DNA from: an uncultured Bacteroidota bacterium
GTDB lineage: Bacteria; Bacteroidota; Bacteroidia; Bacteroidales; CG2-30-32-10
Assembly: GCA_903889915.1 (NCBI GenBank)
Contig: CAISZK010000413.1
Location: forward strand, 1 to 39,014
Reading direction: 5' to 3'
Length of the DNA stretch: 39,014 nt
Below, piece after piece: positions 8,353 through 17,184 of the stretch; the first letter of the stretch is position 1, and the number at the start of each line of letters is the position of its first letter. A model generated the notes under the pieces. It was not told where the DNA came from. It searched no databases and saw only the letters and a program-made list of their open reading frames with translations. The translations under genes and the position numbers were made by a program.

Positions 8353-8990
8353 TCGCGATGCTTAAAGGAAAAAAGGAAAATTTGAAAACACGCAACTTCA
8401 AACGGAGTATGGATGGCATTCACAAAATGGTTGTTGATGCTAATCCAGGCTCCAATCATATCAATAACGATGATGAAAACAATCTGCGTATTCTGAAACA
8501 ACGGGCAGAACAACTTGCAAAGCCTCCAAGGTCAGAATCGGATGTTGAATTGATTGAGATCATAGAATTCACCATGGCGTATGAAAATTACGGAATTGAA
8601 TCCGAATGGATACGCGAAATCTATACTTTGAAAGAGATAGTACCAATTCCGGGGACGCCGGCTTTTGTTATGGGAATTACCAATGTACGCGGGCAAATAC
8701 TCTCGGTGATTGACATGAAGAAACTGTTTGAACTTCCTGCCACTGGAATATCTGAAATGAACAAGATCATCATCATCAGAAATAAAGAAATGGAGTTTGG
8801 CTTGCTTGCCGATTTTATTCTTGGAATGAAAAAAGTAAATGTAAACAGTTTACAAAGGCAATTGCCAACACTGACAGGGGTACGGGCCAAATATCTGCTG
8901 GGCATTTCTTCTGATAAGATTATCATCCTTGATGGAGAAAAACTTCTCACAGATAAAGATCTGGTAGTAAATGTAAGAAACGAAAACTAA
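8349..8990 (+). CDS. cheW: CheW with N-terminal extension (WspD-like), copy 1
   Basis: A 213-residue protein. About 65 residues of charged, probably flexible extension (LRILKQRAEQLAKPP) precede a CheW domain (EIIEFTMAYENYGIESEWI, then GITNVRGQILSVIDMKKLFEL). A longer second CheW is characteristic of Wsp-type operons. The ATG at 8349 overlaps the cheR stop. The second ATG at 8358 (MLKGKK) matches the only start available in the paralogue at 11265, so it may be the true one (210 residues). Beyond residue 44 or so the two copies differ at very few positions, while the first 40 are divergent. Confidence 0.92.
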   Translation: MIAMLKGKKENLKTRNFKRSMDGIHKMVVDANPGSNHINNDDENNLRILKQRAEQLAKPPRSESDVELIEIIEFTMAYENYGIESEWIREIYTLKEIVPIPGTPAFVMGITNVRGQILSVIDMKKLFELPATGISEMNKIIIIRNKEMEFGLLADFILGMKKVNVNSLQRQLPTLTGVRAKYLLGISSDKIIILDGEKLLTDKDLVVNVRNEN

Positions 8991-9026
8991 TTTGAAATTA
9001 TTAATATTAATTTAAAACTCAACACT

Positions 9027-10661
9027 ATGAAATGGTTTATTAACTTGAAAATCCGCTCAAAAATGTTCCTCTCATTAGGAATATTATTTGCATTAGCTGT
9101 AATTACGATCGGTCTGGCAATTTTGACAATATCTGAAATATCCGATTCTCAAAAAACAATAAATGAGGTTAATGTTGTTGCTCTTGAAAATATGTATAAG
9201 ATAGAATCAGGACTGAAAGATAATCGTGAATATATCCATGAGATGACAGATTCAAAAGATGCTGTTGCATTTCAAAAATTGCAAAAAAAGATTGATGATG
9301 AAGAAGCCAACATAAATACACTTTTGTCAGAATCAATGAAGTTGAATACAAATGACACTGCCGGAACCCGTTTATTAAAAAGGTTTGAAACCAACTGGCT
9401 CGTTTATACAAAACAGACAGGTGAGGAAATAAAATTATTAAACACGGGCAAAATAGCAGAAGCTAAATCAGTGGGGGATGAAATTCACAAAGATTTATTT
9501 GAGAATCTTACAGCAGAAATTTTGGCAGTTGCAAATCATATAAAAAGTAAAAATGATTCAATATATCAATCGAACCAAAAACAAATTACACAATTGTACT
9601 ACATTGCAGTGGGCTTAGGTTCTTTAGACCTGCTTGATATTATAGCCATTTTATGGGCAATTATTTCTTTAATTGCAGTTCCATTGAAAAAAATCACGTC
9701 ACTCACAGAAAAAGTTGCAGATGGCGAATTCAATGTAGCTGTTGAAACTGTTGACAGAAAAGATGAGATAGGCATACTGATGAGAACCTTTCAGAAAATG
9801 GCAGAAAATCTGAGGAGGATGACAATGGATACGAAAGATGCCGTTAATCTTCTCAGCACTTCTGCAAGCGAAATTCTTGCATCCACAGCACAACTGGCAT
9901 CGGGAGCCACCGAAACTTCTTCGGCTATAACCGAGACCACTACCACAGTGGAAGAAGTGAAACAAACCTCACAGCTTGCTACACAAAAAGCCAAAATGGT
10001 TTCCGACACTGCCAGCAATGCTTCGCAGATCTCTGTTGGCGGAAAAAAATCAGTAGAAGAAACCATGATCATCATGAACAATATTCATGAACAAATGGAA
10101 CTAGTTGCCGAAACCATTGTCAGGCTGAGCGAGCAGAGCCAGTCAATAGGTGAAATAGCAGCGACAGTGAATGATCTGGCTGAACAGTCGAATCTGCTAG
10201 CAGTGAATGCAGCCATAGAAGCGGCAAAAGCAGGTGAACAGGGAAAAGGCTTTGCCGTGGTGGCACAGGAAGTGAAAAGCCTTGCTGAGCAATCAAAACA
10301 GGCTACAACTCAGGTGAGATTAATATTAAATGACGTTCAGAAATCAATCAGTGCAGCGGTAATGGCAACCGAACAGGGAAGCAAAGCCGTGGAATCGGGT
10401 GTTAAACAATCGAAAGAAACAGGTGAGGCAATCAATAATGTGATGTCGTCTATTTCAGAAACATCACAGGCTGCCATACAGATTCTGGCAACAACCCAGC
10501 AACAAATTGTCGGGATGAACCAGGTGGCACAGGCAATGGAGAATATCAATCAGGCAAGTATTCAAAGTTTGTCGAGCACCAAACAGGTTGAGATGGCTGC
10601 ACATACATTGAACGATATGGGCATAAAACTAAAGCAATTGATTGAAAAGTATAAAGTGTAG
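9027..10661 (+). CDS. Methyl-accepting chemotaxis protein, single HAMP
   Basis: A 544-residue MCP. TM1 is about 12-35. A roughly 150-residue helical periplasmic sensor follows, of the four-helix-bundle MCP type. TM2 is about 188-218, HAMP about 218-266. The long coiled-coil signalling domain has its hairpin tip at about 375-415 ([20 protein letters not shown]). It ends in LIEKYKV with no NWETF pentapeptide. Compared with the paralogue at 11926 it lacks exactly 42 residues, which in the paralogue form most of a second HAMP-like unit. Ligand unknown. It follows cheW by 36 bp in the same operon. Confidence 0.95.
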   Translation: MKWFINLKIRSKMFLSLGILFALAVITIGLAILTISEISDSQKTINEVNVVALENMYKIESGLKDNREYIHEMTDSKDAVAFQKLQKKIDDEEANINTLLSESMKLNTNDTAGTRLLKRFETNWLVYTKQTGEEIKLLNTGKIAEAKSVGDEIHKDLFENLTAEILAVANHIKSKNDSIYQSNQKQITQLYYIAVGLGSLDLLDIIAILWAIISLIAVPLKKITSLTEKVADGEFNVAVETVDRKDEIGILMRTFQKMAENLRRMTMDTKDAVNLLSTSASEILASTAQLASGATETSSAITETTTTVEEVKQTSQLATQKAKMVSDTASNASQISVGGKKSVEETMIIMNNIHEQMELVAETIVRLSEQSQSIGEIAATVNDLAEQSNLLAVNAAIEAAKAGEQGKGFAVVAQEVKSLAEQSKQATTQVRLILNDVQKSISAAVMATEQGSKAVESGVKQSKETGEAINNVMSSISETSQAAIQILATTQQQIVGMNQVAQAMENINQASIQSLSSTKQVEMAAHTLNDMGIKLKQLIEKYKV

Positions 10662-10678
10662 TTATTTCTGATTTAAGA

Positions 10679-10712
10679 TTTGAGATCAGTATAATTTTTT
10701 TCTATACTTTTG
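10679..10712 (+). promoter_or_regulatory. Candidate internal promoter of the duplicated block
   Basis: TTTG at 10679-10682 and TACTTTTG at 10705-10712 match Bacteroidetes -33 and -7 boxes with a 22-nt spacer. The -7 box ends 35 nt before the GTG start, exactly as in the first copy, so the duplication carried its promoter. The neighbouring text TTTTGTTTTCA and CAGGCNTGTGGAACAAAAC is conserved too. Confidence 0.62.
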
Positions 10713-10746
10713 TTTTCATTTTACATCAATTTCTAATAACAGGCTT

Positions 10747-11208
10747 GTGGAACAAAACTTACGCATTGTAATCTTTAAAATAAACGGTGATTCGTATGCG
10801 CTGCCTCTTGAAGCAGTTAAGCGGGTTATACACGCTGTTTATATTACACCTATACCCCGTGCCCCGGAAATAGTGACGGGTATCATCAATATTGAGGGTA
10901 CTGTAATTCCGGTGATTGACCTGAGAAAATGTTTCCGCCTGCCACCGGTAAAACTGCATCCCGATCACCGGTTTATCATTGCCAACAGTGCAACACGAAA
11001 AGTTGCACTTATTGCCGATAGTGTAGGCGAAGTGATGGAATGTGAACCCGGCGACATTGAAAACGAAAAAACTGTATTGCCCGAAATGCCTTTTGTAAAG
11101 GGTATTATTGCTATTGAAAAAGGTGTGATACTGATCAACGATATTGATAAATTTCTGTCACTTGAAGAAGAAAAGATGCTAGATGAGGCGTTAAGCAACC
11201 AACAATAA
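10747..11208 (+). CDS. cheW: CheW coupling protein (WspB-like), copy 2
   Basis: A 153-residue CheW, same length and GTG start as the copy at 6370, with about 130 of 153 residues identical by eye. Changes are mostly conservative (V/I, D/E, L/I), which suggests both copies are under selection. It sits 85 bp after the first MCP and starts the second cheW-cheW-mcp block. It is followed by a 15-codon cheR scar instead of cheR. Confidence 0.95.
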   Translation: MEQNLRIVIFKINGDSYALPLEAVKRVIHAVYITPIPRAPEIVTGIINIEGTVIPVIDLRKCFRLPPVKLHPDHRFIIANSATRKVALIADSVGEVMECEPGDIENEKTVLPEMPFVKGIIAIEKGVILINDIDKFLSLEEEKMLDEALSNQQ

Positions 11209-11256
11209 ATGATCACAAGGCTTGAAAAAAATATTTTAGATGTAAACCATAATTAA
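11209..11256 (+). pseudogene. In-frame scar of a deleted cheR copy
   Basis: A 15-codon frame, MITRLEKNILDVNHN, sits exactly where cheR sits in the first block. It starts on the ATG that abuts the cheW stop, like cheR. Its first three residues parallel MLT of CheR. Residues 4-15 align without gaps to the CheR C-terminus (RLKKIILAVNHH). The DNA around both ends is also conserved, including ATCGCGATGCT before the next cheW. The simplest reading is an internal in-frame deletion of about 490 codons after duplication. Whether the micro-frame is translated is unknown; it could keep ribosomes moving to the next cheW. Confidence 0.85.
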
Positions 11257-11264
11257 TTATCGCG

Positions 11265-11897
11265 ATGCTAAAAGGGAAAAAAGAAAATTTGAAAACACAC
11301 GACTTAAGCCGGAGTATGGATGATCTTCATAAAACGAATGATCCTGCATATCCCGACTCCTTTAAGGTCAATAACGATGATGAAAACAATCTGCGTATTC
11401 TGAAAAAACGAGCAGAACAACTTGCCAAGCCTCCCAAATCAGAATCAGATGTTGAATTGATTGAGATCATAGAATTCACCATGGCGTATGAAAATTACGG
11501 AATTGAATCCGAATGGATACGCGAGATCTATACCTTGAAAGAAATAGTACCTATTCCGGGGACACCGGCTTTTGTTATGGGTATAACGAATGTGCGCGGG
11601 CAAATACTTTCAGTGATTGACATGAAGAAACTGTTTGAACTTCCTGCCACAGGAATATCTGAAATGAACAAGATCATCATCATCAGGAATAAAGATATGG
11701 AGTTTGGCTTGCTTGCAGATTTTATTCTTGGGATGAAAAAGGTAAATGTAAACAGTTTACAAAGGCAGTTGCCAACACTGACCGGGGTAAGGGCCAAATA
11801 TCTGCTGGGCATTTCACCTGAGAAAGTGATCATCCTTGACGGGGCAAAACTCCTTACAGATAAAGATCTGGTAGTAAATGTAAGAAATGAAAATTAA
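11265..11897 (+). CDS. cheW: CheW with N-terminal extension (WspD-like), copy 2
   Basis: A 210-residue paralogue of the gene at 8349. By eye there are 22 differences in 210, of which 15 lie in the first 40 residues. The CheW domain itself is almost unchanged (FVMGITNVRGQILSVIDMKK is identical). The start is ATG in MLKGKK; upstream in-frame codons give no alternative ATG. The cheR scar ends 8 bp before it. The variable extension could set which complex each copy joins (inference). Confidence 0.93.
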   Translation: MLKGKKENLKTHDLSRSMDDLHKTNDPAYPDSFKVNNDDENNLRILKKRAEQLAKPPKSESDVELIEIIEFTMAYENYGIESEWIREIYTLKEIVPIPGTPAFVMGITNVRGQILSVIDMKKLFELPATGISEMNKIIIIRNKDMEFGLLADFILGMKKVNVNSLQRQLPTLTGVRAKYLLGISPEKVIILDGAKLLTDKDLVVNVRNEN

Positions 11898-11925
11898 CTT
11901 AATAACAACTTAAAAATCAAAGTCT

Positions 11926-13686
11926 ATGAAATGGTATATTAACATGAAAATCCGCTCAAAAATGTTCCTCTCATTAGGAATATTATTTGTATTAGCTGTA
12001 ATTACAATCGGTCTGGCACTTGTGACAATATCTGAAATATCCGATTCTCAAAAAACAATGAATAATGTTAATGTTGTTGATCTTGAAAATATGTATAAGA
12101 TAGAATCAGGGTTGCACCGCAATCTTGAAAACATACATGAGATGATGGGATCGAATGATGTCGCCGCCATTCAGAAATTACTAAAAAAAATTGATGATGA
12201 AGAAGCCAATATAAATACACTTTTAACCGGGTCGTTGAAATTGAATTCAGAAGACACTGCCGGAACCCGTTTGTTGAAAAGATTTGAAACAAACTGGCTC
12301 ATTTATACAAAGCAAACTGATGAGGAAATAAAATTGATAAATACTGGCAAACTTGAAGATGCTAAATTAATGGGAGATGAGATTCATAAAAACTCTTTTG
12401 AGAAGCTTATAAACGATATTTTTGTTGTCGCTAATCGGGCAAAAGGCAAAAATGATTCAATTTATCAATCGAACCAAAAACAAATTACAAAACTATACTT
12501 CATTGCAGTGGGTTTAGGTTCTTTAGACCTGATAGATATTATAGCCATTTTATGGTCAATTATTACGCTGATTGGAATTCCTTTGACTAAAATTACAGTT
12601 CTCACAGAAAAGGTTTCAGAAGGAGATTTCAATGTAGCTGTTGAAAGTGTTGACAGAAAAGATGAGATCGGTATTTTGATGAGAACCTTTCAAAAAATGG
12701 TGGATGGCTTTAAAGATATGTCAGTTTCAGCCAACCGTATGGCATCAGGCGATCTGTCAATAAAGATGAATAATGAAAAGCATGAAAATGATACAGGCAT
12801 GTTGACGAAACCATTGCGACAGATGGAAGAAAATCTGAGGAAGATCACTATAGATACCAAAGAAGCCGTTAATCTGCTCAACACTTCAGCAAGCGAAATT
12901 CTTGCATCCACAGCTCAACTGGCATCGGGTGCAAGCGAAACTTCATCCGCTATCACCGAAACCACGACCACGGTGGAAGAAGTGAAACAAACTTCACAGT
13001 TAGCTACCCAAAAAGCAAAAATGGTTTCCGACACTGCCAATAATGCATCACAGATCTCTGTTGGCGGGAAAAAATCAGTGGAGGAAACCATGATCATTAT
13101 GAACCGTATTCATGAACAAATGGAACTGGTGGCCGAAACCATTGTCAGGCTCAGTGAACAAAGTCAGTCAATAGGTGAAATAGCAGCAACAGTGAATGAC
13201 CTGGCCGAACAGTCGAATTTGCTTGCTGTGAATGCAGCCATTGAAGCGGCAAAAGCAGGAGAACAGGGTAAAGGTTTTGCTGTGGTGGCACAGGAAGTGA
13301 AAAGCCTTGCAGAGCAATCAAAACAGGCCACTGCACAGGTTAGAGTAATATTGAATGATGTGCAGAAATCCATCAGCGCAGCAGTGATGGCAACCGAGCA
13401 GGGAAGCAAAGCCGTGGAATCGGGTGTTAAACAATCCAAGGAAACTGGAGAATCAATAAGCAATGTGATGTCGTCCATATCCGAAACATCACAGGCAGCA
13501 ACACAGATCCTGGCAACCACTCAGCAACAAATTGTCGGTATGAACCAGGTGGCACAGGCTATGGAGAATATCAAACAGGCAAGTATTCAGAGTTTGTCGA
13601 GCACCAAACAGGTTGAGATGGCTGCACGCAATTTGAATGAAATGGGTATAAAACTGAAACAATTGATTGAACAGTATAAAGTGTAA
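11926..13686 (+). CDS. Methyl-accepting chemotaxis protein, tandem HAMP
   Basis: A 586-residue MCP with the same plan as the one at 9027: TM1 about 12-35, helical periplasmic sensor, TM2 about 188-218, HAMP, signalling domain ending in LIEQYKV. After FQKM (about residue 258) it carries an extra 42 residues ending in RQM. They include [10 protein letters not shown] and [10 protein letters not shown], features of a second HAMP (connector plus second helix). The periplasmic part differs more from the paralogue than the signalling part, so ligand specificity may have shifted while CheA/CheW contacts stayed the same. Confidence 0.95.
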   Translation: MKWYINMKIRSKMFLSLGILFVLAVITIGLALVTISEISDSQKTMNNVNVVDLENMYKIESGLHRNLENIHEMMGSNDVAAIQKLLKKIDDEEANINTLLTGSLKLNSEDTAGTRLLKRFETNWLIYTKQTDEEIKLINTGKLEDAKLMGDEIHKNSFEKLINDIFVVANRAKGKNDSIYQSNQKQITKLYFIAVGLGSLDLIDIIAILWSIITLIGIPLTKITVLTEKVSEGDFNVAVESVDRKDEIGILMRTFQKMVDGFKDMSVSANRMASGDLSIKMNNEKHENDTGMLTKPLRQMEENLRKITIDTKEAVNLLNTSASEILASTAQLASGASETSSAITETTTTVEEVKQTSQLATQKAKMVSDTANNASQISVGGKKSVEETMIIMNRIHEQMELVAETIVRLSEQSQSIGEIAATVNDLAEQSNLLAVNAAIEAAKAGEQGKGFAVVAQEVKSLAEQSKQATAQVRVILNDVQKSISAAVMATEQGSKAVESGVKQSKETGESISNVMSSISETSQAATQILATTQQQIVGMNQVAQAMENIKQASIQSLSSTKQVEMAARNLNEMGIKLKQLIEQYKV

Positions 13687-13689
13687 TCA

Positions 13690-13829
13690 GTCATTGGTCA
13701 TTGGTCATTAGTCATTGGTCATTGGTTAATGACTACTGACTTTTGACTTTTGACAATTGACTAATGACTACTGACTATTGACTAATGACTACTGACTATT
13801 GACCATTGACTATTGACAAATGACTATTG
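13690..13829. repeat. Phase-locked heptamer array, 20 units
   Basis: Twenty consecutive 7-bp units fill the whole spacer between the MCP stop and cheA. The first six are of the type GTCATTG. The remaining fourteen are of the type ACTATTG, ACTAATG or ACTACTG. The second type is close to the complement of the first, so the array can fold back on itself. The last unit ends at 13829, so the cheA initiation region directly abuts the array. Confidence 0.92.
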
Positions 13830-13832
13830 ACC

Positions 13833-16112
13833 GTGAAACAGCAAGATGAAAAATTTTTAAAGATGCTGCTCGAAACGTTTAGGATAGAAGCGGAAGAGCG
13901 GTTGGGAAACATTTCTCATGCCCTTTTTGAACTCGAAAAAGAAGAGTTGCCTGAAAAGCAAGAGGGTTTGATAGAGGCTACTTTTCGTGAATTCCATAGT
14001 TTGAAAGGAGCTGCACGCAGTGTAAACCTTAGCAGTGTTGAAAAAATTTGCCAGGCTGCCGAAAGTGTCTTTTCACGACTTAAAAGCAAACAGTTACAAA
14101 TAACTGACGTCATCCTTGATGAAATTATTAAATGTGTTGATTGCATTAAGGATTTGATGAATCCTGAAAAACACTACCTGCAAAGTGAGATGTCGGCAAG
14201 AGCGTTGAAATTGTCTGTCCGGCTTGAACAGGCTGCAAGAGGTGAATTTTTAGAAAAAGATGTTGCAGAAGATTTACCTGTTGAAAATAGCGAAGAATCA
14301 GAGAACGAAAAATATACTTCTACAGATTCTACAGTCCGTATTTCAATCGTAACTCTCGATTTGCTCATGCAGCAGGTGGAGGAACTACGTTCTATAAAAC
14401 TGATGGAAAAAGATCAGGGCATTGAAGTGAAAAAAATATTAGACGATTTCGAAGCTATCAGAAAAATTTTACTAAAGAATAAAGTCAATATCAGATCGGT
14501 GCGAAGCGCTATCAAAAAATCGAACAGCGATAGCGCCAATGTTTATATTCCCCAGGTTTCAACTATTTTTGATATCCATGAACAGTCCGAAACACTGATC
14601 AAAACCCTCGCCCACAAAGTAAAACTTATCAGTGACAAAGCAGAGCATAACTATCGTGCCATAGAAAGCCAGATCGAAGGACTTACACAGGATATGAAAA
14701 AAGTGATGATGATGCCTTTTTCACTATTGCTGCAGTCATTTCCAATGATAGTAAGAGATCTGTCACGGCACCAGGAAAAACAGGTTGAACTGGTAATTGA
14801 GGGTGATAATATTGAAACAGACAGAAGAATATTGGATGAACTGAAATATCCTCTCATCCATCTCGTACGTAATTGCATTGACCATGGCATTGAAACCCCT
14901 GCCATAAGATTGAAAAAAGGCAAACCTGCACAGGCAAAAATTAAGATCAGCATTTCCCAGATTGATAGCTCTACTGCCGAAGTTCTAATTTCAGACGATG
15001 GTTCAGGAATTGACATTGAAAAACTACGCAACACTGTAAGAAACAAAATCAGCGACGCTGATATTAACGTTGATGAATACACCGAAAAAGAACTGCTTCC
15101 TTTTATTTTTTATTCAGGTATTTCCACCAAACAGGATATTACTGCTATTTCAGGCAGGGGATTAGGGCTTGCCATTGTCCGTGAAAAAACCGAAGGATTG
15201 GGTGGTACTATTTCGCTTTCAACTGAAAAAGATAAAGGCACTACCTTTAAGATACAGCTTCCTTTCAACCTTGCTTCTTTTCATGGTGTTGAAGTTATCA
15301 TTGCCGGTCAGAATTACCTGTTGCCAACCATTTATGTCGAGAGGGTTCTGGCTATACCTAAAGAACAAGTTGTTTCGCTCGAAAACCGTCAGGCAATTGA
15401 TGTTGAAGGCAAAGCTGTTTCATTGATGCCTCTTGCTCAAATTCTGGGTATTGAAAATAACACCTCAAATGCCAACAATGATGACAAACTTTCTGTTGTT
15501 GTTCTCAAAACAGCAGGCAGAAGGATAGCTTTTTTGATTGATAAAATTGTCGGGGAGCAGGAAGTATTGGTTAAAAAACTGGGAAGTCAGTTAAAAGTTG
15601 TCAGGAATATTTTGGGAGCCACTATACTTGGAAACGGCAAAATTGTGCCGGTTTTGAATGTTCCTGACATTTTAAATTTCTCGGAAAACACTTCATTCAC
15701 CATTCATAATTTATTTAACCCGCAGGAAGTAATGAGCACATCAAAAAAGAGAATAAACATCATGGTTGCCGAAGATTCCATCACATCGCGAATGATGTTG
15801 AAAAATATTCTCGAATCGGCAGGCTACAATGTAACAACTGCCATTGATGGTCTGGATGCTTACGAACAACTGGCATCGGGTGGTTACGACCTGGTTGTTT
15901 CAGATGTTGACATGCCGCGCATGAGTGGTTTTACACTTACTGAAAAAGTGAGAGGCGATAAAAGATTCTCTGATCTGCCCGTTATCCTGGTTACAGCCCT
16001 CGAATCAAAAGAGGACAGGGAGCGTGGTATAGACGTCGGCGCAAACGCTTATGTGGTGAAACGAAGCTTTGACCAAAGCAACTTACTCGATATTATTAAG
16101 AAAATTATTTAA
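13833..16112 (+). CDS. cheA: CheA histidine kinase with C-terminal receiver (WspE-like)
   Basis: About 759 residues from the GTG at 13833; a TTG at 13827 lies inside the heptamer array and is less likely. An Hpt domain comes first with phospho-acceptor His about 55 in EFHSLKGAARSV. A dimerisation/linker region follows with no clear CheY-binding P2 domain. The ATPase has LVRNCIDHGIE (N box), DDGSGID and GRGLGLAIV. A CheW-like P5 domain spans about 485-620. A receiver occupies about 640-759 with acidic pocket VAED, Asp about 691 in SDVDMP, and Lys about 743 followed by Arg rather than the usual Pro. It takes signals from both MCPs through the CheWs and can phosphorylate its own receiver, CheB, and perhaps the downstream receiver-kinase. 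Confidence 0.94.
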   Translation: MKQQDEKFLKMLLETFRIEAEERLGNISHALFELEKEELPEKQEGLIEATFREFHSLKGAARSVNLSSVEKICQAAESVFSRLKSKQLQITDVILDEIIKCVDCIKDLMNPEKHYLQSEMSARALKLSVRLEQAARGEFLEKDVAEDLPVENSEESENEKYTSTDSTVRISIVTLDLLMQQVEELRSIKLMEKDQGIEVKKILDDFEAIRKILLKNKVNIRSVRSAIKKSNSDSANVYIPQVSTIFDIHEQSETLIKTLAHKVKLISDKAEHNYRAIESQIEGLTQDMKKVMMMPFSLLLQSFPMIVRDLSRHQEKQVELVIEGDNIETDRRILDELKYPLIHLVRNCIDHGIETPAIRLKKGKPAQAKIKISISQIDSSTAEVLISDDGSGIDIEKLRNTVRNKISDADINVDEYTEKELLPFIFYSGISTKQDITAISGRGLGLAIVREKTEGLGGTISLSTEKDKGTTFKIQLPFNLASFHGVEVIIAGQNYLLPTIYVERVLAIPKEQVVSLENRQAIDVEGKAVSLMPLAQILGIENNTSNANNDDKLSVVVLKTAGRRIAFLIDKIVGEQEVLVKKLGSQLKVVRNILGATILGNGKIVPVLNVPDILNFSENTSFTIHNLFNPQEVMSTSKKRINIMVAEDSITSRMMLKNILESAGYNVTTAIDGLDAYEQLASGGYDLVVSDVDMPRMSGFTLTEKVRGDKRFSDLPVILVTALESKEDRERGIDVGANAYVVKRSFDQSNLLDIIKKII

Positions 16113-16122
16113 AAAGACTTTT

Positions 16123-17169
16123 ATGATTAACCTGCTGATAGTTGATGACTCAGCCGTAGCAAGAACATTTCTGAATTATATTTTTTCACTCGATCCCGAC
16201 ATCAGGGTAGTGGGCATTGCCCGAAGTGGAATTGAAGCCCTTGAACTGGTCAAACGAAACAAACCCAACGTAATTTCCATGGACATTCACATGCCTGTGA
16301 TGGATGGGTTTGAGACTACGAGGAAAATTATGGAGACCTTTCCCACCCCCATTGTTCTTGTGAGCCAAAGCATGAACATCACCGAGGTTTCTATTGCTTA
16401 TAAATCCATTGAAGCAGGCGCTCTGGCATGTGTGGCGCGACCTGTAAGCATTGATCATCCCGATTTTGAAAAAGGCGCCAAAGAGCTTATTCAGACTATC
16501 AAACTTATGTCGGAGGTGAAGCTTGTGCGACGCTGGGCCAAAAAAGAAGGGCCAACAGAAACGCATACCGAAGCTGTTGCTAAAAAAAACGATTTCGTTA
16601 TCCCTGCCAATCATGTCAGCCTGCTTGCAATCGGCGCTTCTACAGGCGGACCTTCGGTGATACTTGAAATTCTTTCAGGGATCTCAAAAAATATTCCGTT
16701 CCCCGTGCTTATCACCCAACACATGTCGCCCGGATTTGAGCAGGGTTTTGCTGACTGGCTTTCACATTCCAGCGGCTTACCTGTTTCCATTGCAATGCAC
16801 GAAGAACGACCGGTTAAAGGTCATGTGTATCTTGCCCCTACAAATTTTAATATGGGGGTGAATGCCAAAGGTCAGATCACACTTTCAAAAGCAAAAGCCA
16901 ACCAGCATATTTGCCCCTCAATAGATTTTCTCTTCCAATCTGTTTCAAGAGTTTATGGCGGTTCGGCTGTTGCGATAATTCTTTCGGGTATGGGAAGTGA
17001 TGGCGCATGCGGCATGAAACTGTTGTACGACAAAGGCGCCGTCACCATTGCGCAGGACGAAAAAAGCTGTGTGGTATATGGTATGCCCAAAGAGGCGATC
17101 AATGCACAGGCAGTAAAATATGTGTTACCCCCAACGGAAATTTCGGAATTTATTAATTCGATTATTTAA
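16123..17169 (+). CDS. cheB: CheB protein-glutamate methylesterase (WspF-like)
   Basis: A 348-residue protein from ATG 16123 (MINLLIVDDS). An in-frame upstream extension reaches back over the cheA end but adds no domain. Receiver at 1-125 with Asp about 54 (SMDIHMPVMDG). The methylesterase domain has Ser about 173 in GASTGGPS, His about 200 in TQHMSPGF, and Asp about 293 in GMGSDG, the known CheB catalytic triad. It removes methyl groups from the MCPs when phosphorylated by CheA, closing the adaptation loop with CheR. The gap to cheA is 10 bp. Confidence 0.95.
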   Translation: MINLLIVDDSAVARTFLNYIFSLDPDIRVVGIARSGIEALELVKRNKPNVISMDIHMPVMDGFETTRKIMETFPTPIVLVSQSMNITEVSIAYKSIEAGALACVARPVSIDHPDFEKGAKELIQTIKLMSEVKLVRRWAKKEGPTETHTEAVAKKNDFVIPANHVSLLAIGASTGGPSVILEILSGISKNIPFPVLITQHMSPGFEQGFADWLSHSSGLPVSIAMHEERPVKGHVYLAPTNFNMGVNAKGQITLSKAKANQHICPSIDFLFQSVSRVYGGSAVAIILSGMGSDGACGMKLLYDKGAVTIAQDEKSCVVYGMPKEAINAQAVKYVLPPTEISEFINSII

Positions 17170-17184
17170 TTAAAAAATTTGATC

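Noticed and set aside
9791-10549. Minus-strand open frames opposite the MCP signalling domain
   Set aside because: They are mirror frames caused by the repetitive helical coding pattern; the same frames appear opposite the second MCP.
13827-13832. TTG as the cheA start
   Set aside because: It lies inside the last heptamer; GTG at 13833 is in frame, closer to the Hpt domain and outside the array. Not fully excluded.
16069-16122. Upstream extension of CheB overlapping the cheA end
   Set aside because: The receiver fold begins at MINLLIVDD, and the extra residues come from the cheA tail read in another frame.
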